A stretch of DNA of 23,809 bases from an uncultured bacterium (GTDB lineage Bacteria; Bacteroidota; Bacteroidia; Bacteroidales; Bacteroidaceae): positions 1-23,809 of the forward strand of contig CAJMNM010000039.1 in assembly GCA_905214795.1 (NCBI GenBank). Direction: 5' to 3'. Made by a program: the position numbers and the translations under genes. The first letter of the stretch is position 1. Each line of letters begins with the position of its first letter. Shown piece by piece: positions 14,286 to 22,861 of this stretch. A model generated the notes under the pieces. It worked only from the letters and a program-made list of their open reading frames with translations, did not search any database and was not told where the DNA came from.

Positions 14286-14842
14286 TGAATGAAGCAATAA
14301 AAGAACTTATAGTCGTCTCCGTATCAAAATGTACACAGGACGGTGGCGCGTATATGGCTATTCTGCGTGAAAAAGACGGTCAGCGCATTATGCCGGTCTT
14401 GATGGAAAGAAGCGATGCTTTTCAGTTGATGATGAAAATGAAAGGCGCCCGTATAAAAGGGATGCCGTTAAATATCGCGGATATAATGTATGCGGCATTT
14501 TCACAGTCTGAGATGGATGTTGAGGAAGTACGTATATCTGCTGTACAGGCAGGAGTGACGTATTGTCATATCCTGTTCAGGGAACACAGTTCTTATCGTA
14601 TGGTGCGTTATTGCAAGGCTGCGGATGGCTTGATTCTTGCATATACGTTTGGCAGTCCGGTAACAATCAGTGAGGAACTGCTTGCCAAACAGTACATGCG
14701 TGAGATTGGTGATGGTTCTTATTCTATGCCAGTTAACTCTGTAAATGTTGAGGCTTTGAAGGAAGCGCTTAAACGGGCGGTAGAAGAGGAAAATTATGAA
14801 TTGGCATCACAGTTGCGTGATGAAATAAAAAGAAGACAATGA
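14282..14842 (+). CDS. Bifunctional nuclease (BFN/DUF151) domain protein with C-terminal UVR motif
   Basis: A 186-residue protein. Residues about 8-135 form the BFN domain (ELIVVSVSKCTQDGGAYMAILREKDGQRIMPVLMERSDAFQL and IADIMYAAFSQSEMDVEEVRI), a fold with reported nuclease activity in some members. Residues about 154-186 (EALKRAVEEENYELASQLRDEIKRR) are a UvrB/UvrC-type UVR helical hairpin used for protein contacts. It overlaps the transporter stop and the rsmE start by ATGA junctions, implying coupled translation. Biological role in Bacteroidota is not known to me. Confidence 0.88.
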   Translation: MMNEAIKELIVVSVSKCTQDGGAYMAILREKDGQRIMPVLMERSDAFQLMMKMKGARIKGMPLNIADIMYAAFSQSEMDVEEVRISAVQAGVTYCHILFREHSSYRMVRYCKAADGLILAYTFGSPVTISEELLAKQYMREIGDGSYSMPVNSVNVEALKEALKRAVEEENYELASQLRDEIKRRQ

Positions 14843-15606
14843 AAGAATTTAGATATTTTTATGCGCCGGAGGCGCCTGATAATCTTATGCTTCCGGAAGA
14901 TGAGGCTGCTCATTGCGTGCGGGTTTTACGCCTTTCGGAAGGGGAGCATATTTATCTGACAAACGGACGTGGTCTGTTTATGGAAGGTGAGATTACAGCG
15001 GCGTCTGCAAAAAAATGTATGTTTCGTGTGATTGATTATAAACAACAGGATTCGGAGTGGACCGGGCATCTACATTTGGCTATGGCTCCGACGAAGAATA
15101 ATGATCGGACGGAATGGTTTGCAGAAAAAGCGACTGAAATTGGTTTTAATGAACTGAGTTTTTTAAATTGTTGTCATTCGGAGCGTAAGGTTATAAAGAC
15201 AGAACGTATTGATAAGATATTGGTGTCGGCCATGAAACAAAGTCATAAGGTTTATAAACCAATATTAAATGATATGGAGGACTTCTGTAAATTTATAAAG
15301 CATGATTTCAAAGGACAGAAATTTATAGCTCATTGTTATGATGAGTCTGATATAAATGGTGAGGAAATTGTTAAAAGCGAGGCTGAAAAAAAGATGGACG
15401 GAGGGAAACCTTTTTTGCTGGATGTCTTGGAACCGAAATGCGACGCTGTTGTTATGATTGGTCCGGAAGGTGATTTTAGTATAGAGGAGGTTAAAGAGGC
15501 TTTGAAACACGGTTTCCGTTCAGTCAGTCTGGGGAGAAGTCGTTTGCGGACAGAAACGGCGGCATTGGTTGCTGTACATCTTATGAACCTTAAACATGCG
15601 AAATAA
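14839..15606 (+). CDS. rsmE: 16S rRNA (uracil-1498-N3)-methyltransferase RsmE
   Basis: A 255-residue SPOUT-class methyltransferase. An N-terminal PUA-like domain (1-70; HCVRVLRLSEGEHIYLTNGRG) precedes the knotted SAM-binding domain with AEKATEIGFNELSF (95-108), MIGPEGDFS (206-214) and SLGRSRLRTETAAL (230-243). It methylates U1498 of 16S rRNA. The protein is a little longer than the usual 235-245 residues because of a polar insertion around 168-200 before the SAM motif. Start ATG 14839 overlaps the previous stop. Confidence 0.95.
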   Translation: MKEFRYFYAPEAPDNLMLPEDEAAHCVRVLRLSEGEHIYLTNGRGLFMEGEITAASAKKCMFRVIDYKQQDSEWTGHLHLAMAPTKNNDRTEWFAEKATEIGFNELSFLNCCHSERKVIKTERIDKILVSAMKQSHKVYKPILNDMEDFCKFIKHDFKGQKFIAHCYDESDINGEEIVKSEAEKKMDGGKPFLLDVLEPKCDAVVMIGPEGDFSIEEVKEALKHGFRSVSLGRSRLRTETAALVAVHLMNLKHAK

Positions 15607-15640
15607 AAAGTAAAAAATTAAATTTAAATAGTAAGAAACG

Positions 15641-17101
15641 ATGAAAAACAGGAAGTGGCTTTACATTGTTCTTGTCGTTGTTTGCGGTATTGGGATATGG
15701 TTGTGTTGCCTGAATTTTGCAAAAAATGATTATTTGAATGTGTTGCCGGGACAGTCAAAAGCGTTGGCTGTAATCAATGTAGAACGTTTGATTAAAGAAG
15801 CCGATTTAGACGAAACTACGTTAAAACAAACAGGTTTGTTGTCAGAGCGTTATGCGGATATCGGTATAGACTGGTCAAAAGATATTTATTCGTTTGTAAC
15901 AACGAAAGAATATGTGGGAGCGCTTGCGGCTGTAGATGATAAAGACAAACTTAAGGCCTTTTTTGAAAAAAGCCATGAAAAAGGTTATTGTGGAAATATA
16001 GAAAAACATCAGGGTTATCAGTGGGTTGTGTTACATGACAGCTGGCTGATTGGTTTTGATGATGAGGCTTTTTTATTAATGGGGCCGGCGGTAGGTTCTG
16101 ATTTAAATATGTTGCGTCAGGATATGCTTCGCTTTTTTTATCAGGATGAGGATGAAAGCGGGCGGAAATCTCTTTTGTATGAAGGAGTAAAAGAGCGTCG
16201 TACATCAGTATCGTTAGCTTCAACATTAGATGTCTTGCCAACTACATATAGTGTGAAATTCAAGTCTGGTTTACCAGAGCATGCCACGTTGAGCGATATC
16301 AGAGTGGTTGCTGATTTTGAGTTTACACCCACAATGGTGACCATGAATTGTGAAGTTGGTTCTGATAATAAGGAAATAGACCGTTATTATGAGGGATTGG
16401 CTGTAATCAATGATGATATAGAGGGTACTTTTATATCAGAAGTTGATAGTACGACATTGCTATGGGCTAGTACGCATATTGAAGGTAAGGGACTGTTGGA
16501 TCTGTTGCGTAAAAATCCTGATGTAAGAACCTTCTTATTGGGACTTAATTTCGGATTGGATGCAGACCAGATTATTCGAAGTATGAAAGGCGATGTGGCT
16601 TTTAGACTGGATTCCATAACCCAGTCTGATAAACCTGTATATACAATGCTTGCTGAGTTGTCTGATCAGTCGTTTCTTGACGGATCGGATTATTGGACAC
16701 AGTCTGTGCCGGTTTATGGCGGTATTTCTTTAAAGAAACTGGATAAGACAGATTTCAGAATGGACCTTCAAGGTAAAACTTTCTTTTTCGGTGTAAATAA
16801 TGACTGTTTTTATATGACGTCATCAGAGGCATCTGTAGGAAGCATGTTTAAAAAGTCTTCGTCTGTATTGAAACCATGGGAGAAAGACATTTGCTCCAGT
16901 CGTTATTTTGTATGGCTGAATATGCGTGCGTTTAAAACAGCAATGGAAAAATGGTCCGGGTTGCATGCCGGATATGCTGATTGGACGGATAAGCTGGATG
17001 TATTCGATTCTTTTGTAGTACATTCAAAAGACGCACGTCATATCGCGTTTGTTCTTAAAACAAAAGATAATAAGAATCTGTTTAAAGAATTATTGAAATG
17101 A
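15641..17101 (+). CDS. Membrane-anchored protein resembling DUF4836, function unknown
   Basis: A 486-residue protein with a short basic N-terminus and one hydrophobic segment (about 4-27, WLYIVLVVVCGIGIWLCCLNFA) that acts as signal anchor or uncleaved signal; the C-C pair does not form a clean lipobox. The rest is soluble and presumably periplasmic, beginning with NVLPGQSKALAVINVERLIKEADL, a start like those of DUF4836 (and similar DUF3352-type) proteins. I cannot assign an activity. Its last codon overlaps the ABC ATPase start by ATGA and a permease follows, so the three products may form one envelope complex. Assignment to DUF4836 is from memory and tentative. Confidence 0.6.
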   Translation: MKNRKWLYIVLVVVCGIGIWLCCLNFAKNDYLNVLPGQSKALAVINVERLIKEADLDETTLKQTGLLSERYADIGIDWSKDIYSFVTTKEYVGALAAVDDKDKLKAFFEKSHEKGYCGNIEKHQGYQWVVLHDSWLIGFDDEAFLLMGPAVGSDLNMLRQDMLRFFYQDEDESGRKSLLYEGVKERRTSVSLASTLDVLPTTYSVKFKSGLPEHATLSDIRVVADFEFTPTMVTMNCEVGSDNKEIDRYYEGLAVINDDIEGTFISEVDSTTLLWASTHIEGKGLLDLLRKNPDVRTFLLGLNFGLDADQIIRSMKGDVAFRLDSITQSDKPVYTMLAELSDQSFLDGSDYWTQSVPVYGGISLKKLDKTDFRMDLQGKTFFFGVNNDCFYMTSSEASVGSMFKKSSSVLKPWEKDICSSRYFVWLNMRAFKTAMEKWSGLHAGYADWTDKLDVFDSFVVHSKDARHIAFVLKTKDNKNLFKELLK

Positions 17102-17742
17102 ATACGATTGAGTTGAAGAATACCTTACCGGAGGTTTTTGCAACACGTGATGATATCACAAGTGACATATGGCATCAGGAAGTTACTTTTGAGAAAGGTA
17201 AGGTTTATTTGGTTGAGGCAAAATCGGGTACGGGGAAATCCTCTCTTTGCAGTTATATTATAGGATACCGTGATGATTATCAAGGGTTGATTTGTTTTGA
17301 CGGTAAGAATGTGCGGCAGAATACGATTTCAGACTGGGTTGAGATTCGCAAGCATTCTCTTAGTATGTTGTTTCAAGAGTTACGCTTGTTTCCGGAGTTG
17401 ACAGCTTATGAGAATGTTGTTATAAAGAATAATCTGACAGGGTTTAAAAAACGTAAGCAGATAGAGGCTTGGTTTGAAGCATTGGGCATTGCGGATAAAC
17501 TGGATGCTCCGATAGGTCGGATGAGTTTTGGACAGCAGCAGCGTGTGGCTATGATGCGTGCTCTATCTCAACCTTTTGATTTCTTGCTGGCTGATGAGCC
17601 GGTCAGTCATCTGGATGATGAGAATAGCCGTATTATGGGAGAAATAATGATGGAAGAGGCTAAAGCTCAGGGCGCGGGAGTTATTGTAACAAGTATAGGT
17701 AAGCATATGGCATTGGATTACGATAAAATTTTCAGGTTATGA
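17098..17742 (+). CDS. ABC transporter ATP-binding protein with degenerate motifs
   Basis: A 214-residue ATPase of the FtsE/LolD/MacB type. The P-loop is AKSGTGKSS (41-49), with Ala in place of the usual first Gly. The Q-loop Gln is Q93 (MLFQELRLFPEL), the signature reads SFGQQQR (143-149) rather than LSGGQ, and Walker B is FLLADEP (162-168) with D-loop SHLDD (170-174). The H-loop position is Ser199 (VIVTSIGKHM) where His is normal. Walker B Glu167 and the P-loop Lys47 are present, so ATP binding is expected; hydrolysis may be altered. The next gene, overlapping by ATGA, is an FtsX-like permease. Substrate unknown. Confidence 0.88.
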   Translation: MNTIELKNTLPEVFATRDDITSDIWHQEVTFEKGKVYLVEAKSGTGKSSLCSYIIGYRDDYQGLICFDGKNVRQNTISDWVEIRKHSLSMLFQELRLFPELTAYENVVIKNNLTGFKKRKQIEAWFEALGIADKLDAPIGRMSFGQQQRVAMMRALSQPFDFLLADEPVSHLDDENSRIMGEIMMEEAKAQGAGVIVTSIGKHMALDYDKIFRL

Positions 17743-18938
17743 ATTTGGTTTGGAAACTTTTGCGTCGTCATGTGAGTGTATCGCAGTTGGCGGGTTTTTT
17801 CTTAGCCAATCTGTTTGGCATGTTGATTGTACTGTTGAGTATACAGTTCTATATGGATGTCATACCAGTGTTTACACAAGGTGACAGCTTTATAAAAAAA
17901 GATTATCTGATTGTTTCTAAAAGAATCAGTATGGTCAGTTCGTTGGCCGGAAAAAGTAATTCGTTTACGGAAGATGAGATAAATGATATCAGACAGCAGG
18001 ACTTCTGTAAAAGTGTAGGAGTCTTTACACCTACTTTGTATAAAGTGGCAGCAAATATCGGTATGGATGGGATGGCTGCTTTTAGTACAGAGATGTTTTT
18101 TGAGTCTGTGCCAGACCGTTATGTCGATTTAAATACAAAGAACTGGACTTATAAGGATGGTGATACAACGATTCCCATTATTTTGCCACGCACTTATCTG
18201 ACGATATATAATTTTGGTTTTGCACAGAGCCGTTCGCTGCCCAAATTATCAGAGGGGGTTATAGGTTTGATGGATTTAGATATTAAGTTGAGCGGTAACG
18301 GTTTGGAACAAAGAATGAAAGGACGTGTTATTGGTTTCAGTAACAGACTGAATACGATTTTGGTTCCTGGAGAATTTATGAAATGGAGCAATAATAAATT
18401 TGCTCCTGGTGCTAACACGGAGCCTGTTCGTCTTGTTGTAGAGGTTTATAATCCTACAGATGATGCTATTGCTAAATATTTTCAGGATAGAGGTTATGAG
18501 GTGGAATCCGATAAACTGGATGCGGGAAAAACGACTTTCTTTTTGAAGGTGGTTTCCGGTATAGTATTGGCTGTAGGACTGCTAATCAGTGCTTTGTCTT
18601 TTTATATACTGATGCTTAGTATTTATTTGCTGGTACAGAAAAATGCGGATAAATTACAGAATCTGCTGTTAATAGGGTATTCGCCGGCCAGAGTGAGTCG
18701 TCCGTACCAGACACTTACAATTCTAATGAACATGCTTGTCTTTGTGCTGGCATTGGGATTACTCGTAATCGTGCGCGGATATTATTTGGATACAATTTTA
18801 TCGCTTTTCCCCGGTATGGAGGCTGCTGGTATGTGGCCGGCAATAGTAACTGGATGTATATTGTTTGTTCTGGTTAGTTTGCTTAATGTTTGGGCGGTTA
18901 AGAATAAAGTCTTGTCAATATGGAAATTAAATTCGTAG
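17739..18938 (+). CDS. FtsX/MacB-like ABC transporter permease
   Basis: A 399-residue protein with the FtsX-family layout: one membrane segment near the N-terminus (about 17-37), a large extracytoplasmic domain (about 40-265), then three membrane segments (about 271-298, 325-347 and 364-387). Cytoplasmic NADKLQNLLLIGYSPARVSRPY (302-323) is the coupling-helix region expected in this family. Such transporters usually do mechanical work on lipoproteins, peptides or cell-wall enzymes rather than import small solutes. Only 4 bases separate it from the kinase-RapZ fusion gene, which puts it in the same operon as the amino-sugar salvage genes. Family confident, substrate unknown. Confidence 0.85.
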   Translation: MNLVWKLLRRHVSVSQLAGFFLANLFGMLIVLLSIQFYMDVIPVFTQGDSFIKKDYLIVSKRISMVSSLAGKSNSFTEDEINDIRQQDFCKSVGVFTPTLYKVAANIGMDGMAAFSTEMFFESVPDRYVDLNTKNWTYKDGDTTIPIILPRTYLTIYNFGFAQSRSLPKLSEGVIGLMDLDIKLSGNGLEQRMKGRVIGFSNRLNTILVPGEFMKWSNNKFAPGANTEPVRLVVEVYNPTDDAIAKYFQDRGYEVESDKLDAGKTTFFLKVVSGIVLAVGLLISALSFYILMLSIYLLVQKNADKLQNLLLIGYSPARVSRPYQTLTILMNMLVFVLALGLLVIVRGYYLDTILSLFPGMEAAGMWPAIVTGCILFVLVSLLNVWAVKNKVLSIWKLNS

Positions 18939-18942
18939 AGAA

Positions 18943-20487
18943 ATGGAGAAGTTGATAGATTTGTATAAATCCAAGTATGGTTGTGACCCCGTTAGGGTAG
19001 AAAGTCTTCCAGGGGCGGGAAGTAACCGTGCTTACTATCGAATGTTTGCGGCAGACGGGACAACTGTAATTGGTGTGATTGGTACTTCTGTAGATGAGAA
19101 TAAGGCTTTTGTTGCTTTATCCGGACATTTTAAGTTAAGACAACTTCCTGTACCGGAGGTGTTGGCGGTGTCGTCTGATTATATGCGTTATTTGCAGGAT
19201 GATCTGGGAAGCCGTTCTTTGTTTGATGCCTTGTCGAAGGGGCGCGAAAGCGGAGGAAGATATACTGCATATGAAAAAGAATTGCTGAGACGGACTATAG
19301 TGGAACTTCCTAATCTTCAGATTAGAGGCGCGCGGGGATTGGATTTTTCTAAATGTTATCCTCAGCCGGAGATGGATATCACGAATGTCTTTTTTGATTT
19401 GAATTATTTTAAATATTGTTTTTTAAAACCGACCGGCCTGGATTTTCATGAGATGAAATTGGAAGCCAGTTTCCAGTTAATGGCAAAGGAACTTATCTCT
19501 GACAGGCAGGAAGCTTTCTTGTATCGTGATTTTCAGGCTCGCAATGTAATGCTTGATAAAAATGACAATCCGTTCTTTATTGATTTTCAGGGCGGAAGAC
19601 GAGGTCCGGTAGAATATGATGTGGCTAGTTTTCTTTGGCAGGCGTCTGCTCATTATACGTCAGAGCTGAGGCGTGAATTAATTGATTGCTATCTTGATGC
19701 ATTGCGACATTATACAGAGGTTGATGTAGCTTTATTCAGAGAGCGGTTAAAGCGTTTTGTGTTATTCCGTACCTTACAGGTTCTTGGAGCATATGGCTTC
19801 AGAGGGTATTTTGAACGTAAAAAACATTTCTTGGACAGCATTATTCCTGCTATTCAGAATTTACGGGAATTATTGGCAGACGGTGCTTGTCCGTATCCTT
19901 ATTTGCGTGCGATGTTGACCGAGTTGACAGAATTGCCACAGTTTGCACCGGTTCCGCAGAAAATTGTTGAACGTAAAGACGGGTTACGTACAGCGGATAA
20001 TGCAGGACTTTTTAAGACCCATCGTTCAGATGGACCGGCTACGTTTTCAAAGTATGACGGTAAAGGGCCTTTAGTGGTAAGAGTATTTAGTTTTTCTTTT
20101 CATAAAGGTATACCGGAAGATGAAAGCGGAAACGGCGGAGGATATGTTTTTGATTGTCGTAGCACGCATAATCCTGGACGGTATGAGCCATATAAGAAAC
20201 TGACCGGATTGGATGAGCCGGTGATTCGTTTTTTGGAAGATGATGGCGAGATTCTGACGTTCCTAGACAGTGTGTATAAATTAGCTGATGCGCATGTGGC
20301 AAGGTATATTCAGAGAGGGTTCACTTCCTTGATGTTTTCATTCGGTTGTACCGGAGGACAGCATCGTAGTGTATATTCAGCGCAACATTTAGCCGAACAT
20401 CTGCATGACAAATTTGGTATTGAGGTAAAGATCTGTCATCGAGAACAAGGTATAAAACAGACTTTGCCAGCTAAAGCCGTTTCGTAA
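18943..20487 (+). CDS. AmgK-like sugar kinase fused to a RapZ C-terminal domain
   Basis: A 514-residue two-domain protein. Residues about 1-325 are an aminoglycoside-phosphotransferase-fold kinase like AmgK (anomeric MurNAc/GlcNAc kinase): GAGSNRAYYRM at 24-34 in the nucleotide loop, catalytic YRDFQARN at 194-201 (D196, N201), and metal-binding DFQGGRRGPVEYD at 214-226. After a linker (about 335-375), residues about 376-502 match the RapZ C-terminal domain: VFSFSFHKGIP, YVFDCRSTHNPGRY, TGLDEPVIRFL, and GCTGGQHRSVYSAQHLAEHL at 468-487. In E. coli RapZ this domain senses GlcN6P and binds small RNA. The P-loop NTPase domain that normally precedes it is absent and is replaced by the kinase. A MurU-like gene follows after 24 bases. 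Domain calls are firm; substrate is inferred. Confidence 0.85.
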   Translation: MEKLIDLYKSKYGCDPVRVESLPGAGSNRAYYRMFAADGTTVIGVIGTSVDENKAFVALSGHFKLRQLPVPEVLAVSSDYMRYLQDDLGSRSLFDALSKGRESGGRYTAYEKELLRRTIVELPNLQIRGARGLDFSKCYPQPEMDITNVFFDLNYFKYCFLKPTGLDFHEMKLEASFQLMAKELISDRQEAFLYRDFQARNVMLDKNDNPFFIDFQGGRRGPVEYDVASFLWQASAHYTSELRRELIDCYLDALRHYTEVDVALFRERLKRFVLFRTLQVLGAYGFRGYFERKKHFLDSIIPAIQNLRELLADGACPYPYLRAMLTELTELPQFAPVPQKIVERKDGLRTADNAGLFKTHRSDGPATFSKYDGKGPLVVRVFSFSFHKGIPEDESGNGGGYVFDCRSTHNPGRYEPYKKLTGLDEPVIRFLEDDGEILTFLDSVYKLADAHVARYIQRGFTSLMFSFGCTGGQHRSVYSAQHLAEHLHDKFGIEVKICHREQGIKQTLPAKAVS

Positions 20488-20511
20488 TAATGATATAATT
20501 AAAATAAGTAT

Positions 20512-21264
20512 ATGAAAGCAATGATTTTTGCGGCGGGATTAGGAACCCGTCTGAAACCGCTTACAGACACGATGCCAAAAGCTTTGGTTCCGGTCGGTGG
20601 AAAGCCTTTACTGGAAATCTTAATGAAAAAGTTAAAGGCTTCCGGTTTTACAGATGTGGTTATCAATGTTCACCATTTTGCAGAACAGATTATACAGTTT
20701 GTCGAGGAACATGAAGCATTCGGACTTCATGTTGATTTTAGTGATGAGACAGAAGCTTTGTTAGAGACCGGTGGAGCCATCAAGAAAGCAGCGCCGTTGC
20801 TGGTACAGGGACGTGAAGCTTGTGAAGTACCGTTCTTAATACATAATGTTGATATCATTAGTAACATTGATTTGAGAGCGTTTTGTTCTGACGATGCTTT
20901 GTGTAATGCGGCAACATTATTAGTAAGTAAGCGCCCCTCTAAACGGCAGTTGCTTTTTAATGAGGATAATCATCTTGTTGGTTGGTTGAATACAGAAACA
21001 GGACAGATTAAGTCTCCGTATGAGGATTTGGACTTGTCGTGTTGTCAGCAATATGCTTTCTCCGGAATTCATTTGTTTTCACCAGCTCTTTTCCCTTATT
21101 TTAAGGAGTGGCCGGATAAATTCTCTATCGTAGATTTCTATTTGTCGGTTTGTGATAAAGAGAATATATATGCTTATCCTGATTCAAATCTTAAGTTAAT
21201 GGATGTAGGCAAGTTGGATACCTTGTTAAAGGCTGATGAATTCTTGAGAAACGAATGTTGTTAG
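20512..21264 (+). CDS. MurU-like sugar-1-phosphate nucleotidyltransferase
   Basis: A 250-residue single-domain nucleotidyltransferase. FAAGLGTRLKPLTDTMPKAL at 6-25 is the NTP-binding loop with catalytic Lys24, HNVDI at 111-115 supplies metal-binding Asp114, and LMDVGKLDTL at 229-238 supplies the second Asp231. It has no left-handed beta-helix, so it is not GlmU. Length and the partner upstream fit MurU, which makes UDP-MurNAc from MurNAc-1-phosphate, though other sugar-1-phosphates (for example in HddC/RmlA-like enzymes) cannot be excluded. Last gene of the operon; guaA has its own promoter immediately downstream. Confidence 0.82.
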   Translation: MKAMIFAAGLGTRLKPLTDTMPKALVPVGGKPLLEILMKKLKASGFTDVVINVHHFAEQIIQFVEEHEAFGLHVDFSDETEALLETGGAIKKAAPLLVQGREACEVPFLIHNVDIISNIDLRAFCSDDALCNAATLLVSKRPSKRQLLFNEDNHLVGWLNTETGQIKSPYEDLDLSCCQQYAFSGIHLFSPALFPYFKEWPDKFSIVDFYLSVCDKENIYAYPDSNLKLMDVGKLDTLLKADEFLRNECC

Positions 21265-21288
21265 AATAAAATTTTTATTGTAAATTTG
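21257..21288 (+). promoter_or_regulatory. Promoter of guaA
   Basis: GTTG at 21257-21260 (3/4 match to TTTG), 20-base spacer, TAAATTTG at 21281-21288 (full TAnnTTTG match). The start near 21294 lies before ATG 21315 and excludes the upstream in-frame ATG at 21288. Confidence 0.7.
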
Positions 21289-21298
21289 TGCACAAATT
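21283..21298. promoter_or_regulatory. Perfect 16-bp palindrome over the guaA start site, possible operator
   Basis: AATTTGTGCACAAATT is self-complementary over all 16 bases and overlaps the -7 element and the expected transcription start. A dimeric repressor bound there would block initiation; no regulator is identified. Confidence 0.45.
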
Positions 21299-21314
21299 CG
21301 TCAAACATATTTTT

Positions 21315-22838
21315 ATGCAGCAAAAAATCATCATTTTAGATTTTGGCTCACAAACTACACAACTTATCGGACGTCGGGTACGTGAGTTGGATACGTTTTG
21401 TGAGATTTTGCCTTATAACAAATTTCCAAAAGATGATCCTTCTGTGATAGGCGTGATTCTGAGCGGTTCACCGTTCAGTGTTTATGACAAGGAAGCCTTT
21501 AAGATTGATTTAAATGAGATTAGAGGTAAATATCCAATCCTTGGTATTTGTTATGGAGCACAGTTTATGAGCTACGCGCTGGGCGGAAAGGTTGAGCCGG
21601 CAGGAACGCGTGAGTATGGACGTGCTAATTTGACCTCCTTTGACAAAGAGAATCCTTTGTTTAAGGGCTTTGAAGAGAATTCACAGGTATGGATGAGTCA
21701 TGGTGATACCATTACGGCTTTGCCTGAGGGTTTTAAGGTGATAGCTTCAACAGATAAGGTCGTTAATGCAGCTTATCAGGCTGAAAATGAAAAACTGTGG
21801 GGCGTGCAGTTCCATCCGGAAGTTTTTCATAGTGTACAGGGTACACAGTTACTTAAAAACTTTGTGGTAGATATTTGTGGTGGCCGTCAGGACTGGAGTG
21901 CTGCTTCTTTTGTTGATACGACGGTAGCTGAATTGAAAGAACAGCTTGGTAACGATCGTGTGATACTCGGATTAAGCGGTGGAGTAGATTCATCTGTGGC
22001 GGCTGTATTATTGAATAAGGCTATCGGTAAGAACTTGACTTGTATCTTTGTAGATCATGGCATGTTGCGCAAAAACGAATTTAAAAATGTGCTTCATGAT
22101 TATGAGTGTCTTGGTCTTAATGTGATAGGAGTTGATGCCAGTGAGAAGTTTTTTAAAGATCTTGAGGGCGTGACAGATCCCGAGCAGAAACGTAAGATTA
22201 TCGGAAGGGATTTTGTCGAAGTGTTCGATGCCGAGGCAAGAAAAATTACAGATGCAAAATGGTTAGCTCAAGGTACAATTTATCCAGACCGTATTGAGAG
22301 TTTAAACATAACTGGTAAAACCATTAAAAGTCATCATAACGTAGGTGGTTTGCCCGAGGAAATGAATCTTCAGCTTTGTGAACCATTAAAATGGTTGTTT
22401 AAGGATGAGGTTCGTCGTGTAGGACGTCAAATGGGAATGCCCGAACATCTGATTACTCGTCATCCATTCCCTGGTCCAGGGCTGGCTGTTCGTATTTTGG
22501 GTGATATTACGCCTGAAAAAGTGCGAATTTTACAGGATGCGGATGATATCTTTATACAAGGACTTCGTGATTGGGGCTTGTACGATCAAGTATGGCAGGC
22601 TGGTGTTATTTTATTGCCTATTAAGAGTGTGGGTGTAATGGGGGATGAGCGTACTTATGAGCGAGCAGTTGCATTGAGAGCCGTAACAAGTACTGATGCT
22701 ATGACTGCCGATTGGGCGCACTTACCATACGAATTTATGGCAAAGGTAAGTAATGATATCATTAATAAGGTGAAGGGAGTGAATCGTGTATGTTACGATA
22801 TCTCTTCAAAACCACCTTCAACAATAGAGTGGGAATAA
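21315..22838 (+). CDS. guaA: GMP synthase (glutamine-hydrolysing)
   Basis: A 507-residue enzyme converting XMP, ATP and glutamine to GMP. The class I glutamine amidotransferase domain carries Cys79 (LGICYGAQ) and His167/Glu169 (GVQFHPEV). The ATP-pyrophosphatase domain has the PP-loop LSGGVDSS at 220-227. The C-terminal dimerisation domain ends KPPSTIEWE, the canonical GuaA terminus that binds XMP. I chose ATG 21315 (MQQKIIILDFGSQTTQ) because the family begins there and the frame-extending ATG at 21288 coincides with the promoter. A terminator follows 24 bases after the stop. Confidence 0.97.
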   Translation: MQQKIIILDFGSQTTQLIGRRVRELDTFCEILPYNKFPKDDPSVIGVILSGSPFSVYDKEAFKIDLNEIRGKYPILGICYGAQFMSYALGGKVEPAGTREYGRANLTSFDKENPLFKGFEENSQVWMSHGDTITALPEGFKVIASTDKVVNAAYQAENEKLWGVQFHPEVFHSVQGTQLLKNFVVDICGGRQDWSAASFVDTTVAELKEQLGNDRVILGLSGGVDSSVAAVLLNKAIGKNLTCIFVDHGMLRKNEFKNVLHDYECLGLNVIGVDASEKFFKDLEGVTDPEQKRKIIGRDFVEVFDAEARKITDAKWLAQGTIYPDRIESLNITGKTIKSHHNVGGLPEEMNLQLCEPLKWLFKDEVRRVGRQMGMPEHLITRHPFPGPGLAVRILGDITPEKVRILQDADDIFIQGLRDWGLYDQVWQAGVILLPIKSVGVMGDERTYERAVALRAVTSTDAMTADWAHLPYEFMAKVSNDIINKVKGVNRVCYDISSKPPSTIEWE

Positions 22839-22861
22839 ATTTTTCCTACGTGATATAGTGT

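Noticed and set aside
21288..21314. Earlier in-frame start for guaA at ATG 21288
   Set aside because: It coincides with the last base of the promoter -7 element and adds nine residues absent from GuaA; ATG 21315 fits both the family and the promoter.
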